DNA of 64,000 nt from Perca fluviatilis (GCF_010015445.1 NC_053118.1:9660907-9724906); one strand, 5' to 3'. Shown: positions 1-15,290, numbered from the stretch's first letter. Translations and numbers: made by a program. The notes: generated by a model not told the origin, from the sequence alone.

Positions 1-1129
1 CATTTTGCAGTAAAAATACAATGCAAGATAAGCAACTTGAGTGGCGAAAATGGAGAGTGAAAAAGTCATATATTTCAGTTGGATGTGAACATGAAATTCA
101 GCAGCTCCTGTATCTCTCATCCTGACAGAAGGAGCCGCCCTGCTCTCTCACCAACGGTCTAACATGATCATAGAGGTCAGTGAGCACCGTTAGCTGTAAA
201 CAGCACAAATATGCACTGATGGAGCTATAATGCCTGGGTCACTCTGCTGCCAGACACACATGAAGTTAACAGCCAAACTCTGAGGTCAAGCAGATGAGGG
301 CACAGTCCTCTCCAGACCAGCAGGACAGACAACTAAGTACAAATGTGTGTAATGTAATCTTTGGCTGCGTGTCCCACAGCTTCCTCTCTTCGGATCCGTG
401 CCGCCTCGGGGGTCAGGGCAAGGAGGATGGGCGCTTTAATCTGATTGCCTGCCATTCTGCTGACTCATTGTGGCTAGCATTGACTAGAATCCCTGACAGA
501 GGTCACGGATTGGTTACGCAGCGACCTTGTCAAGTGGTTTGGTCTCTGCTGAGTGAGGTGGTTTTATGAGCAAATTTCCAACCACGTAACCACTTCACAG
601 TGCTGAAAAAATGCGTTCAACAGTATTAGAGGACAATGGAATACATATGGTTTTATAGCGCTTTGGAAAATGTATCTAAATAAAAATCTATAATCAACAG
701 ATTAATAGTACAATGGGTACAGTGTAAAGTGTTGTGATATGATAATCTGTGATGCAGTTATGCATTGAGAAAAATACACAACTAAACAACCAAATCAGCC
801 CAGATATGCAACACACATCACTTTCTTCTCTTTATTTTTAAAATTGCAGTGGACATGTTCCGAGACTGATGTCTTCTTTTTAGATTAGTTCCATTTGTAA
901 ACAGTATTGATTATTCAATTTGTTTGCCAGCATCAGTTTCTAAAATTAAGAAAGAAATGAAACATGAATAAGAATACACCAAACTGCCCCGTGTGATTCA
1001 CAAAAGGGGGATACAAGTGGGACCTATATGTGCAATCATTCTAAGACCCACATGGGCCCTTTTGTTATTCATTTATTTGTGTTAATGACTTGGGTTACAA
1101 ACTAATTATTTAAAGGTTTAAACATCTTA
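1..1129. other. intergenic DNA downstream of grik2, nothing recognised
   Basis: This stretch lies beyond the probable 3' end of grik2. Only short chance reading frames are present, and no repeat with recognisable ends was found. Confidence 0.5.
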
Positions 1130-1490
1130 GAGATATCCCACTCGGGGCCCCATCGTTGTCCAACTTGATGAAGTAATTATCACACATACAATACTGGCAT
1201 TGAAAACAAAAAGGGGCCCATGGTTTTTGAGAATTATTGCTCATAACGGCTCCATTTTAGCCCACTCTGAAGCTGATGAACTATTTCAATGGCATGTGAA
1301 GAACATATTTTAATGGTGGACACATTTTTATACAGTGGTTGAACTTAACTGGGTTATCTAAAAAGGGAAAAATGGGGCCCATTTATTGCCCATCGTGGCC
1401 CAATAATAAGCTTGCAAACTGTTAGTGAAAACAATATGGGGCCCATGGTTCTTGAAAATGATTGCTCATATGGGCTCCATTTTAACACGC
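1130..1490. repeat. GGGGCCC-rich diverged direct repeats
   Basis: Two copies of a block of about 60 bp, running from ggggcccatggtt to ggctccatttta, lie at about 1213-1262 and 1438-1485. Other ggggcccat motifs occur at about 1145 and 1374. The copies differ by several substitutions, so this is an old local duplication or a repeat with internal subrepeats. The family is not identified. Confidence 0.5.
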
Positions 1491-2069
1491 ACTTTATCGC
1501 ACATTTGGAGATAAATGCCAAATATTTATAGACCTTATTTTTATTGGCATATCAAGAATTGTTTGAAGCATTGTTGTAACCATGTATTTTTTATTATAGT
1601 TATTGAACGTATGGGCTTGCACAGCCACACAGGTGGTGATTTTTTTTCCGCTGTCATTTTCAGTCGTAACTGTAACGTTTAAAGATTTATAGTTAAACAC
1701 GGTGGTCCGACCGATCTGACGTTTCTGCTGTGCTTATTTTCTGCACTGTGTTGCTTTGCTAGCGTATTTGATAGACCAAATCTAGCCTTATGAACAGCCG
1801 GTCGGACTGACTCCCTAGTTTGGGTGGTGTCATTGTCTTTAGTCTGTGGCTCAACATGTAAATTAGGTCTCCAAACTCACGTTAGGTTAGTGAAAGTTTA
1901 AATTCATTTTAGATAAATGAGATGAGACTATATCCAGGTGCTCTTCATCCCTGTTTGCTCAGTGCTATTACATTTTATGTACTGGAGGCAGGAGTTTTCT
2001 ATCCGGAAGTTGTTGTAAACAAATTGTTGGGTCTGCAGGACATGCCTTTAACCAATTCTTAATTTTACA

Positions 2070-2190
2070 CCAATTTTTCAATTAAATTTTATTTATGTTG
2101 TCAAATCACAACAGGAGTTATCTCAGGAAACTTTACAGATAGAGTGGGTCTAGACCACACTCTATAATTTACAAAGACCCAACAATCTTA
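2070..2190 (+). repeat. interspersed repeat fragment
   Basis: The stretch from attttatttatgttgtcaaa to aaagacccaacaatc resembles a sequence I recognise as widespread in fish genomic flanks. It includes ggagttatctcaggaaactt and gtctagaccacactc. The class is unknown, and no ends or target duplication are visible. Confidence 0.4.
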
Positions 2191-2809
2191 ACTATTTAAT
2201 AGGGTTATCTAAAAAAGGCCCAGCTTCTATCGCATTATTAAAATGGCGCTATGTATTTTACGTGTATATACACTAAAATTCTTATGACTTTCTACAATAT
2301 AAAATGTTAAGTGCTGTTGTGTTCACTCTGTTCTTGCCATGTTTCATTCATGCACTAACATTCAATAAAGAGGCAGATGAGATGAAAGTTGTGAATATTT
2401 TTTTTATTATTTTCTTTAAACTTGTGCATCAACTTCAAAGGGTAAACTGTGTGCACTCCATTTTGTTTTCACAACAAGTTCAAAATTAGTTAAGTGTTCT
2501 TTATTTAATATTTTTAATACATCTTTTTCCATTTTAAAACCATGTACACACGATTGCTCAGCACTGGTGTCTAGCAGTCTATCAGTAATCGGGGATGTAG
2601 AATAATAAGCATCATCAGCAGTCTTCCTCCCTTTCTGTGTGTGTATATTTGCTCTAACCAGTATCATCATTACTCTTCTTTCATGTGAAGTAAAAATATC
2701 TTTCTTTAAATATGATTCCTTTACATGATAAAAATAGTTTATGTTTTCTTCTTCTCCAAAACAACATTATGTCACGAATGCTTACCAGAATTCTCTGTAC
2801 TAATAGTAG

Positions 2810-2814
<5 letters not shown>
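2191..2814. other. AT-rich intergenic DNA, nothing recognised
   Basis: There are only short unsupported reading frames on both strands. No repeat ends were found. Confidence 0.4.

Positions 2815-2856
<42 letters not shown>
2815..2856. repeat. (GT)21 microsatellite
   Basis: This is an uninterrupted GT run of about 42 bases downstream of grik2. The histidine-threonine reading frame that crosses it on the minus strand is an artefact of the repeat. Confidence 0.97.
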
Positions 2857-2857
<1 letters not shown>

Positions 2858-3239
2858 TGTTTAGTGTCTAGGAAAGCCTCCTGAACTACCCAGCCTGGAG
2901 TACCACCCCTCTGCCATGAATGACACTCCTCATGGTGCGTTTTCGTGTTGATAAAAATTATTACAAAATTTTGATTCTCTTCGTACAAAAACACTTTTTC
3001 ATAGAAATTGCATTTGCACAAGTAAATGTGGAGCTTTACCGCCGAAGAAAGAAAAGAAAAAAAAAAGCCACAGGAGTACAAAATGAAACTGGAGACGTGA
3101 CACTGAGCAAATGTAAAGAAACTGTGTATACCCATACGTTGAAGTGAGGTGTAATTACGGCAGTAGTGAATATCAAGTCCGTAGACATAATAAATAAGGA
3201 GTTTCATAAATAAAACAATAAATACTTTGAATAAATAGA
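2857..3239. other. intergenic DNA, nothing recognised
   Basis: Contains an A-rich run (gaaagaaaagaaaaaaaaaag) around 3045-3066 and no supported gene. Confidence 0.4.
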
Positions 3240-4254
3240 GTTTGTGTTGTGTTGTGGTGTGATTGCTATGAATTTAGACTTGGTGAGTCGTGCCCACGCT
3301 ATTCCAAGGTTCCTCCTTATTGACATTAAGAGTGTGTACCTCCATAGAATCGTCTTAAAGTGACTAACTGGCTGATGCATCAACAGCTCACTATTTTGCC
3401 CTTACTCCGTTCTCTACTTGTACTTCACCATATAACACCCCCCACCCCCCTCCAAACCCTACATTAAGGACTTAAAGTGTTAGTACTCTGAAACACAAAT
3501 AAATGATATCACTTATTGCCTGATGGATGATATACAGTATATCCGTTTTTGATGCGATCAATATATGTGACTAAGCAATGTCCCTCTGTACATTTTGGGA
3601 ACAGCGGAGCTCTCCTTCCCTCTTCAGGGCTTTGGGTTTAATTCGAGAGGGTTGAGAGCCTGTGCAGTCATTCTATTCACAAATTTGGAAAATAAACAAT
3701 CCTTTCTCCCCTTTCCCCCAGTTAGATTCTCTTTATTATCTCATAATCTCCGAGATGCTCTTGGCGCTGCTCAACCTCTTTTGAGCTGTGCAGTGAAAGA
3801 CCGACTAAGCAGCAGCTAAAGATGATAGGTCCTAGTTTCTTTTTGTTTCTTCTTTTTCATTTAAGGGACCAACTCTGTCCCACCTTGAATGTATTCCCAG
3901 ACCCTCTGTCTTCAACGCCTGGGTTTTGAAAATATTGGCATCTGTAGTTTGGCGCCTTGCTAAGGTGGTAAGAGTACTGAGGTAACTCGCTGAAATTTCA
4001 CCCAGGTTCAAGTTATTTCCACAGGAAATATTGCTGAATCTATTATCCCTAGCTATTTATAAAGAAACAAGAATGACATTTAGTCAATATATCCCAAGCA
4101 CCTCTGCGCTACCTTCAAAATAACCTAACTGTCGAACATTACAACGCATTGCCCACCCCCCTCCCTTACCATTTACCCCCACCCTTTTCCCCAGTGTCTC
4201 TGCACGCCTCCTCGCCGCAGGAGAGAGGGTGAAAAAGTGATTGAGATTCCCATT
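3240..4254 (-). other. probable grik2 3' UTR and flank
   Basis: This stretch directly follows the grik2 stop codon on the minus strand. The first 120 bases are G-rich in mRNA sense (runs complementary to cccccaccc and cccccctccc). No other exon or named repeat was recognised. The extent of the UTR is inferred, because no transcript evidence is available. Confidence 0.4.
3732..3737 (-). terminator. candidate grik2 polyadenylation signal AATAAA
   Basis: On the minus strand this reads AATAAA, about 520 bases beyond the grik2 stop codon. It is the first such hexamer I find in this direction. Further AATAAA hexamers occur lower, near 2400 and 2495, so the 3' UTR could be longer. The call rests on the hexamer and distance only. 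Confidence 0.3.
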
Positions 4255-6310
<2,056 letters not shown>

Positions 6311-6314
6311 TTAA

Positions 6315-6618
6315 AGGGATACGCCACAGTTTGTTGAAATAGGGCTTATCACGGTCTCCCCTAGCTGTAGATAGGTGGGCCAATGCATTTTTTGTGCATG
6401 CATCGTTTTAGTCCGGTGCAACACCGGCAGCGCTGCCGCTAGTTAGCTTAGCGTAGTGAATGGAATCCTATGTAGCATGTTGTGAGTAAAAGTGAGCCAA
6501 CAAAAGACAAAAAAACAACCTAATTACTTGCACTGAGACAAAAAATGCGTTGGCCCACCTATCTACAGTCAGGGTAGACCGTGATAAGCCCTATTTCAAC
6601 AAACTGTGGCGTATCCCT
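6315..6618. mobile_element. TTAA-flanked short inverted-repeat element (MITE)
   Basis: The termini AGGGATACGCCACAGTTTG and its reverse complement are perfect inverted repeats flanked by TTAA (6311-6314 and 6619-6622). The inverted repeat extends about 100 bp inward on each side (tagataggtgggccaatgca against tgcgttggcccacctatcta). It has no coding capacity, so it must have been moved by a transposase from elsewhere. TTAA target sites are used by the piggyBac and Kolobok superfamilies; which one applies cannot be told here. Confidence 0.9.
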
Positions 6619-6774
6619 TTAAAACACAAAATATGTTTTGTCCATGTCCTCGAGAACAACACAATGAAGTGATTTCTGATCAGCAGGCGGTCTCATTTTT
6701 CTGTGGCATCCACAACTGTTTAAAAATTGTTATTGTTAAAATGTTGAGAAATCAATCTCTTTTATGACGTGACA

Positions 6775-6850
6775 ATGCTATGGTTATGATTTGGTTATGT
6801 TGAGGCACACAACTACTTGGTCAGGTTTAGGAAAACATCGTGGTATGTGT
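6775..6850. repeat. possible fish repeat fragment
   Basis: The motif ggttatgttgaggcacacaa followed by ctacttggtcaggtttagga resembles a motif also present, diverged, near 50915-50985 (gtttaggcaccgaaacgact, ggttaggaaaaagatcgtg). It looks like an old interspersed family; the class is unknown. Confidence 0.35.
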
Positions 6851-8003
6851 TAAAATGATAATTGTGGTGATTACAGTCATAACTACGTGGATAAGACTAT
6901 GAAATGATGTCATGTCATGCTTTTTACAAAACAACATCAACTGACGAGTCGAAACAGGAAAAGAACAGCAGTATCCTGTGTTAAAGTCGGATGTGCGTGT
7001 TGAATAACCTCCCCTGACTTCCCCTTTTGCTCCCGTCATAATTACCATGGCCACGACAGGGCTTTGTCACTTGAAAGTAAACATGTATCGTTCAGAGGCA
7101 CTTGCTACAACCAATTCTGTCTTTTTTCTCATTCCGTCTCAAAAATCTTCCCAGCTAAAATCTTAACATCAGTAAAACCATACACAGGTTTGTGTTTATG
7201 TAACCCACTCCCTCTGTGCATCTGCCGCATGGAGGTACCTCTCAGCACTGCCGCGATACTCTGCGTTGTGTTGTGTTAGATGTTAGGTGTGAAGTGCATC
7301 AATTTATCACAGAGAAGGCTGGTTCCCTCATCCCCTTAACGGAGTACATACCGTTTTAAACAAACACAGCGACCTACACAGATCAAGTGTAAACTAAGGT
7401 GTCTCGGAAGGTACAAAAAAGCGTTATAGGGCCGCTTAGTGGCCTACTTAAGGCTACTACCTTACATTTATAGTTTTATGTGGAGCAAAAAGGTCTAATC
7501 TTGTTTTATGCAAATGTATCTGGATGGCTTGCTTACTTGCTGCAATTCAGAAGACTATTTTGGTTGAGGACTACAGTAGACTGGCACTGCCAGACCTTAG
7601 CCAGTTCACACAGCATTCCGGGATGGGAGAACAACGTGCTCTGGTTTATTGGCATTTCTTTAAACCAATCACAATCGTCATGGCCGGTGCTAAGCTCTGG
7701 AAACAGCAACAGTGCCTCTGCAAAATAGCCTTTGGAAGGAAGGAACTTGTTGTGTACGTGCAACAGAAAACTCAGATTGGGCAGATAGTCTAGCTAGCTG
7801 TCTGGATTTACCCTGCAGAGATCTGAGGAGCAGTTAACCATAGTCCTCATAAATCCACCAGAGTTTAGAACGCCAACACGAAGAAAGCAGAAGGTGATGG
7901 ACATTTGGCCGAAAAGTAACCTGATTCCGCCAGATGGATTGCTTCGCATTTGCTCGGCATATCCATCTGGGAATTTACCGTTGGAGAACTTTTGGGAAGG
8001 GGC

Positions 8004-8066
8004 GAAAATACTGGTTAGCTGATTGGATAAACCATCTGTCTATCACCACCTATGTTGGTGATAGAC
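8004..8066. repeat. 63-bp direct repeat, left copy
   Basis: It runs from gaaaatactggttagctgat to gatagac. It is identical to 8277-8339 except for one base. The two copies bracket a 210-bp segment with a short cysteine-containing reading frame. Confidence 0.95.
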
Positions 8067-8129
8067 AGGCCAAATCAACCAATCGGATCAACGAAGCGTA
8101 GCTCAGCGTTAGCTCAGCAAGCAAGCAAC

Positions 8130-8291
8130 ATGTCGGTAAAGGATATTTGCTGTTTGTGTAATGAGAATTTACGAATAAAAGGCACCATTTCAGGTTCCCG
8201 GTCCATATTTCAAAAGAAGGATCCAAGAGAAAAAAACATTAGCAAGCGGCTAACAGAATTAGGGCTACCGCTGTCTGAAAATACTGGTTAG
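8130..8291 (+). pseudogene. fragment of an unidentified cysteine-motif protein, repeat-borne
   Basis: The frame starts MSVKDICCLCNENLRIKGT and reads 53 codons to a stop. It has the look of an N-terminal zinc-binding domain, with a CCLC pair and later basic and leucine-rich stretches, but the second metal pair is not seen before the stop. It sits inside a Family A repeat. Family A copy 3 has a similar CRVCDEKFTQRKDEYN stretch at about 36970, which suggests these repeats carry pieces of such genes. The function is unknown, and it is probably not a working gene here. Confidence 0.35.
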
Positions 8292-8339
8292 CTGATTGGA
8301 TAAACCATCTGTCTATCACCACCTATGTTGGCGATAGAC
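8277..8339. repeat. 63-bp direct repeat, right copy
   Basis: Partner of 8004-8066 with one T to C difference. Such near-identity inside an old element points to a recent tandem duplication or conversion. Confidence 0.95.
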
Positions 8340-8575
8340 GCTTCTCGTTGCGTCACACCTAAACCCGCCTCAAAACCAATGCTAATTGGTCGGTCGTTTG
8401 GCGAACGGCTCCAAATTTTCTCTATCTCAAGATGCCAGACTGATCTGCGAGTGGATAACTGGAGCTCGCGAGATCAGGACGGTCTCACGAGGCTAGCCAA
8501 AAAGAGGGACATCCGGCGAAATTTCCGGCAGCAACGGAGCAATCAAGGAAATGAAACGTCAATGATATAGACTAG

Positions 8576-11500
8576 GCCTAGAGTAAATATAACTAGCTGG
8601 GTAAACTGGTTGGTAAATACTAATCAGGATCCTGAACTGAATTAGAGAGTGGTGAGTACACTGAAGAGAAATGAGACGCTGTGTGTTCCAGCCCCACTTT
8701 GTAACTTAACTTGAAACAGCTGGATTTCCACAGATTGTCATTTAAATATTGCCAATTGCAGCCTATCCGCATACTATGATTATTACAACTGTAGCTAAAC
8801 ATCTGGACACCATGCCAAACAATTTCACTGTATAGATCCTGACTCGATATGAATAACGCAAATACGTAACCAATGCAAAGATTCATACATCATTTAATGA
8901 ATACATGTATCCACATACTGTATTTTCCCATTAAAGGGAAACTGATCCTCAAAACAAATGTTTTAGCTGTGACGTCCAGACTAAGTCTACAGTCTCCACA
9001 AAACAAAGTATGAACATGAGAATGAGACACATCTTCAAAATGTTTCAAGATTGACTATGGCTACAAATAACCGTCTGCCCAACTTCCGCCATTGTTTTGA
9101 ATGAACAGTCACGGCCGCCACACACACACACACTTTATATTTCGGCTCCCATGTTAACAGGTTAGAGCTTACACACTGCCGGCGTGAGACGCGTGCCTGC
9201 TAGAAATAGAACCGACGCCTATTTTTCACGCAAGACACGAGCGTGTTGGAAGCGTTTCCAGGCAAAATAGAATAGGAAAATATGTTTATATGTCATTTAG
9301 ACACGAATGCATATTAATAAATGACATGTTTGAAAGTCTAGGTTTTGACATCAATGTAGATATAAATGTAATACAAAATTTCAGAGAAAAGATTTTCAAA
9401 TATTGCACCTGTCATACAGAACGAAATATTCTGTAACATATTTTGCATATTTTAAGCTGTTTATGTGGTTATTGAAAGTGAATATTCCAATAATATTCCC
9501 GTTTACATGCAGCAGTTTTAAGTTTTTCCACCAGTGGTCGACTTGTTCAACCATGCGAACACAGCATCTCCCTTTTATTCCTTCAACCATCTTCGTGAAA
9601 AAGTCAGCATTGCAATGTTTGTGCATATCCAAAATCCTGCTGATATACAAATCTTTCATAATGTTTAAAAGTAGCTTTGTTTCTCCTTCTTTTCTTTTGG
9701 GCATGCATATCTACCACAAGCCGTAAATAGGCAGGAGGCCATAAACCAGAAACTGCAGTAAAAACAGTAATTAAGACACATATTCCAAATGCGCTCTATA
9801 CCTGTCCAAAGAATGCTTTTTAAACCTGAATAATACCGGCATATCTCACATCTCTCAATCAGAAAATGCTAAATTCGATAAAAGGCCTTATTCAGAATAT
9901 CCAAACGGAATATGCTGTTTACATGACCTGTATCAAATTTGGTATATTGTCATATTCTGAATAATAGTGGAATATAACTGTAGTGTGCACGTAAACATAA
10001 TCAGTGTGCTTTGTGGTAGAGTGATTCACAAACACAAGACGCGAGCTGAATCTCAGTCATACAGTACTGTGCAGAACAAAATCCATGCACATACACAACC
10101 CCGACAAGCATCTCCACATGTGCGTAAACACAATCTCAGTGAGCACGGTGGGTTTTACAGGCCAATAGAATATCATCACTTATGGATGCACATTGTATCT
10201 CACCAGACTGAAATTCCTTGTCGCTGAATGCATGCCCAATTAAACTGCTGCTCCTTTACATTTTCTCCTCTTTTCTCATAAGTTACTGTGGCATCTGCGA
10301 ATACTGCGTTGAAACAACACTAGCAGCTAGGAATGGAACAGTCCTGCTCCTGGAGACGCTACATGGAGAGCCACTGCGTGTGTGCTCCCAGTTAAGAGGA
10401 ATTTATTGTGACGCATAGTGTTCAGTTGTATTTGTAAGCCATCATTAGCGCTGTGGCCCAGTGTATACTGTCCATGTTATATTTGCATACAAATGGGAAG
10501 GAGACACAGTGAATGTGATTGGGTGTGAGGTCTTCCAGTGTGTATTACAATCACTCAAAGGCTAATTCAGGCACTAACCTAAAAGCCAGCCCTATCCTTA
10601 CTATTAATCTTACTCAGTGACCATTGATAATGCCATTCATGGATAAAGCAATGGTGGAAATGCAGCTGAATATGGACACATGTAGTTGTTTTGGATCAGC
10701 ATTTCACAAACTTTCTCACCCTATTTGGCTAAATGCAAATGATTGCATCATCGTAGTTGCATGCATTCCTTATGCTACATTACACCAGTTTGAACTTTTT
10801 GCAGTTAGGTTTTGCTGATACTACATTTAGCTTATGGCATAGCAAAAAAAACAACAACCCACCATTATTATATTTAAGGTTTCTCAATTAGCTTTGTAAA
10901 GCTGCTGCTTTAACTTCAAGTAGTGTAAGTTCTGTATGAAAAGTTTACATTAACCCTCTGTGGTCTAAGGGCATTTTAACATTTCGTTTTAAATTCACAT
11001 TTTAAGGACATTTGCATATAACCTGATACCCATGTGTTTCATATCAAAATGTTCAGAACAAACTCAGCTTTCTGTATATTGAGGCCCAAATGTGTTCCAG
11101 GGCAATGTCTAAAGAGATAATTTGGCCTTAAAGCTGAAAAGTTGTTGATGTTCGCTTTTTGAAATTTCTCAAATCTCTTGTGAAAAGAAACCTAAACTCA
11201 ATTGTTTTGGGTGCTTGAAATGAATTTACCACAGTCATGGGTTCACAAAAGTAGTGCAATATATGAATAAAATAGTAAATAAATGGCTAAAATGAAATTT
11301 TGTAATATCGCTTTTTGAATATGACTGTTCGCCGGTGCTTCTTTTGTCCTTAATACACAATTTTTTTCTGAAAAGTTAGATTTTTGCATGCTAAAAGTAA
11401 GTCCTTCCAAATCTTAACATTTTCTTAGCATCCATAATGCAGTAAAATCATGGAATCATGTAATATGTGCCCCCTGCAAAAAGTGTGTATGTAGCATTTA

Positions 11501-12579
11501 GTTTAAATATATTGCACATCATAACAGTGATGCAGATGGTAATTCAGAACTGTGCAGTTATGTAAAAATAATGCACACACTCCACTAAATATTTACCCAC
11601 TATGATATAAACTTGGAAACCACAATAGCAGTTATATGTTACAGCTGCAGCTAACATAACAAATGACTACAAAAATATATCACCGTGTACCTGCTGATTT
11701 TCTAAGCCACCCTGAAATATACCACCTTTTTACAACTATTGATTCCTCCAACCCCGCTTTAAATGAAATGGCATGGCAGGTTTTCACAAGTAAAAGCCAT
11801 GTAGCTCCAGGCTTTGGGAAACACTGGGCCCACTCTGCTCGCACTCAGGGGACACATTGCCATCATGGCTGCCTGCTGCTGGCATGCTGGATTGATGGCG
11901 GCTGCTTAGGGTCATTGGATTACAGAGTTTTTATGACGCTCAACAATCAGGCGCAGCAATGGGGGATCGCTCAGAGGAAAGGGGAAGCCTGCCCGCTTTG
12001 AGGAGAATGGAAAGGTCGTAAATCTAACGCTGAGAGCAGACATCGAAGGAAAAGGAAGCATTTAGTCCATGCCATTATTTACACTGGCCTGATCTAAATT
12101 TTTGACTATAAAATGATTCTGTCAAGTCTTGGTGATCGCCCCTATAATAAAACAACAAAGAAAGTCTTTTTCTTATACATAGTTTAGTACTATTCTTTCT
12201 GGCAGAATTTGTCATTATGATCAACTTAATTATTTTTTGGATTTTGTAGCACCATAGTCCCTAAATGTATGTAGAAATGCTGAAAATGGGATTCAAATTG
12301 AAAACATTTTTCTGGCAGAGGACCCCCAGTCCCCCTGTTTTGTGTCCCACCCCCCACTTCTCAATGCAAAGTTATACCCTTGTAAAGCAGGTAAATAGTA
12401 ATCTGGAATAGTGTCAATTTTAAATGAGCACTGTTGGCCTATTATTCAGCCCTCTATAGGTCCAAAATATAAAGGTCCCTCACCTGTGAGAGTGAACTAA
12501 TGGGCTCCGTTTAGCTTGAATGGAGAAGGAGCAGATGTGAAGATGTGATGCAAATGGGATGGGGCACGGCTGCGCTGTG
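8576..12579. other. intronic DNA, mostly unrecognised
   Basis: Contains a (CA)n stretch at about 9119-9132. A GC-richer block at about 9170-9270 (ggcgtgagacgcgtgcctgc, gaagcgtttccaggc) is probably part of an old repeat without visible ends. Reading frames at 9396-9726, 9967-10227 and 11663-12001 have no support as genes. Confidence 0.45.
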
Positions 12580-13143
12580 AAGGCTGTTTTATGCTTCTGC
12601 GTCAACTCCATGCCGTCGCTCCTACGGCGTCGTGACCCTTTTGGAGTTCTGCGTCGGCATTGCTTTGCATCCCGGTGCATTTCACCGCCATAACGCTAGG
12701 GGGTGATAAGTCTGAGGTTATTTGCGAGGTGTCTGCTAGCTAGTTTATGTTATGTTAGCAAGCAAACTTTAGCACAACTGCCCATAAAGTACTGCTTGCT
12801 GGCGAAGTGCTAATTTCAAAACGTTACCGACATATAGACACTTTACAAACGGATAACCCCGTCATTGTAACCAAAATATGTCTGAGTTTATTTGCAGAGC
12901 TGATGTCAGTGAACTAGCGTGTTGCAACTCCCCACAGTAGGCTGCTTGAAACACCGACTGTCAACACACAGGACGCGTTGACCAATCACAGTCCTTGCGG
13001 TCTGCGTCGCCTCGACGCAAAGTTAAAATTTTTTGGAGGTGCACGTCGAGCTACGGCGGAGGGCTCTGAGGGGGGTTTGCGGCGACGCAGAGAGGTCTGC
13101 GGGGGTACGGCGTAGATTCGACGCAGAAGCATAAATCAGCCTT
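12580..13143. mobile_element. 564-bp inverted-repeat DNA element
   Basis: The left end AAGGCTGTTTTATGCTTCTG followed by CGTC matches the reverse complement of the right end (gacgcagaagcataaatcagcctt) with one mismatch. Subterminal copies of gacgcagaag-like and cgtcg motifs recur inside. There is no transposase. The ends are reminiscent of a Harbinger-like short element, but the target duplication is unclear, so the superfamily is left open. Confidence 0.8.
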
Positions 13144-14729
13144 AATCCTCAATTTACTCTGTGTCTCTGGCCCCCGGTGGGCAGTAAATGATTTGCTGCT
13201 TTGAGGGTTTGTCTAATCTGTGGGCTCCTCTGAGCTGTCATCCACGTTTGGTGCAGTGCGATCTGCATTTTGCTCGATGGATGAACCGTGAAATTCAACG
13301 TCTGTGCGCATGTCCACCTGCATGCATATTTTTGTGTATATACCGACGAGTGAAGAAGGATTCAACAACTGCAGAAACCTTGAGAGATCTAGACCATGTC
13401 CACACTAAATGACTTTACCCTCCAAGTCCATTATTTTTGTCCAGAAATATCAGATGTAAGAAAATAAATACAACTGTATGTGTATTCCATTGTTCAGACA
13501 CACCTACTATGAACCTGTCAACCATCACGAATACTTTCAGAATCTGTCAAAAGGCTCAAAAGAGATTAATGTGTATTCAAGGATGAAATTCATGTGTAAG
13601 AGAGATGTGCTCATTCATGTGATTTCCAAACAGATGATGTGGCCTTCAGGGGCTTGGCTACCTGCAAATGCCTGCCCAAATGTGTCTACAGGAGATTCAC
13701 AGAGACTTAAATCTGTGTTGTGTTCGGCCTGTTCTTGTCGACTCCCTGCCGAATGTACCACACAGAAGTTGTCATTGAATGGCTGACAATGTTTAACTCA
13801 CGTCATATGACCTGTCATTGGTCATTGGCCAACCATATACCATGAAGCCCAGCATCGAAGGAATAACTTCCTCATTGGACGATTGTGCACCTCACGACTT
13901 ACATACAATTCCAACATCCAGTGCCAGTTCAGGAAGTGTCTGTCCTTTAGGCTGAAAGTAAAGGTGTGTAGTGGCGCTGCATTGATTAATTGATTAGTTA
14001 TCAACTGTTATTCAACTTAATTAATTGCCATCTATTTTGATTATTGATTAATCGGTTTGAATTCTTAAAGACCTCATATCATGCTCATTTTCAGGTTCAT
14101 CATTGTACTTAGAGGTTGTACCAGAATAGGTTTACGTGGTTTAATTTTCAAAAAACACCATATTTATGTCGTACTGCATATTGCTGCAGCTCCTCTTTTC
14201 ACCCTGTGTGTTGAACTCGTTTTAGCTACAGAGTGACAGAGTCACACTTCTGTTCCATCTTTGTTGGGAATCGCACATGCACGGTACCTAGGTAAGGACT
14301 ACTAGCCAATCAGAAGCAGAGTAGGGCGGCCTTGCCTGACAAGCAAGCTAGTGCGATCCAAAACAAACCCGCTTCAGCCGGTAACCTATGGCTTCGGCTC
14401 AGCCGTACATGTTCGAACCCAAGTCTAATCCCGAAACACAGGCAGAACAACCCGGCTTTGCAAACTAGACTGGAGCAAGATGTTTCAGAGTGGTAAATTA
14501 TTTAAATGTTAACAAATGAGTCTTTCATAAGTAACGCTTTAATTCTCTTGGACATGGCGATACAACTATCTGAACTCTTCAGGCCTCCGCTCTAACTAGC
14601 TTGGTTTAAGGGCGTGCCACACTAGCAGCTAGGTGAGCATTATAACGTGTTACAAAGTAATGCGCGTTTGTCATGGAAGGCTGGACTACAATAGAGCTGG
14701 TTGGAGCAGTTTGTGAAGAGTGTGGGACT

Positions 14730-15290
14730 TAGGGGTAATTTCCACCAACTGCGTAACGTCTGTGGATCCGCTCCGGGAACGGCGGCGGAGTCATTAGGTT
14801 TCCATTAAAGTCTCTGTGTGTATTTCAACTGGCTGCAGAACGGCTGCGTTCCGACTCCGTCCCAGCTCCGGCGATCGCAGCCCTCCAGAGCTGATACGCA
14901 GAGCTTCTATTTTTGCCGGATGCCGGAGAGCTCCGCAGCAATTCAGCACAATTCAGATTGTGCGGTACAGGAAGTCGAGCATAAAACATTCAGTTAATTT
15001 TCAAAATAAAATCCACGGTGCTCATGGCGGATCATGTTTACCTGCACTACATCTTGAAATCACAGCACATAGCTGTTTCCCCTCTACTCCTCTGGATGGA
15101 AACTAACTGTTGTTGGTTTTGTGGTTCTATTCTACCTGAATTCGCGAGATCTCGTGGGTCCTCGTTACTACACCTGTCAGTCATGGCCACAGCCGTTACG
15201 CAACAAATCCGGACCTAGTGGGTATTGAAGGATGGCGGAGCACGCAGCAGACACGCAGCGGAGCTGAGTCGCAGCCGAATTTTGGTGTTA
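14730..15290. mobile_element. element nested at the centre of the palindrome
   Basis: The segment between the palindrome arms starts near ggggtaatttccaccaactg and ends near ttttggtgttaccatgt. It is richer in CG-containing motifs, with roughly inverted subterminal motifs (actgcgtaacg; gttacgcaacaaatccgga). It is absent from the arm structure and was probably inserted later. Exact ends and class are uncertain. Confidence 0.45.

Larger units (their letters stand above)
7537..8575. mobile_element. Family A repeat, copy 1, composite with nested insert
   Basis: 7590-7925 matches the other Family A copies: cacagcattccgggatggga, tttattggcatttctttaaa and tgcaaaatagcct, then the part shared with copy 2 from ctcagattgggcagatagtc. 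The family's far end (gagggacatccggcg to gatatagacta) reappears at about 8505-8575. The 580 bp between them are therefore an insertion or an alternative internal part. Copies 2 and 3 carry shorter interiors. No transposase is present. Confidence 0.7.

Noticed and set aside
2812..3207. 131-codon minus-strand frame ending in a His-Thr run
   Set aside because: The end is the (GT)n microsatellite and the remainder has no family features.
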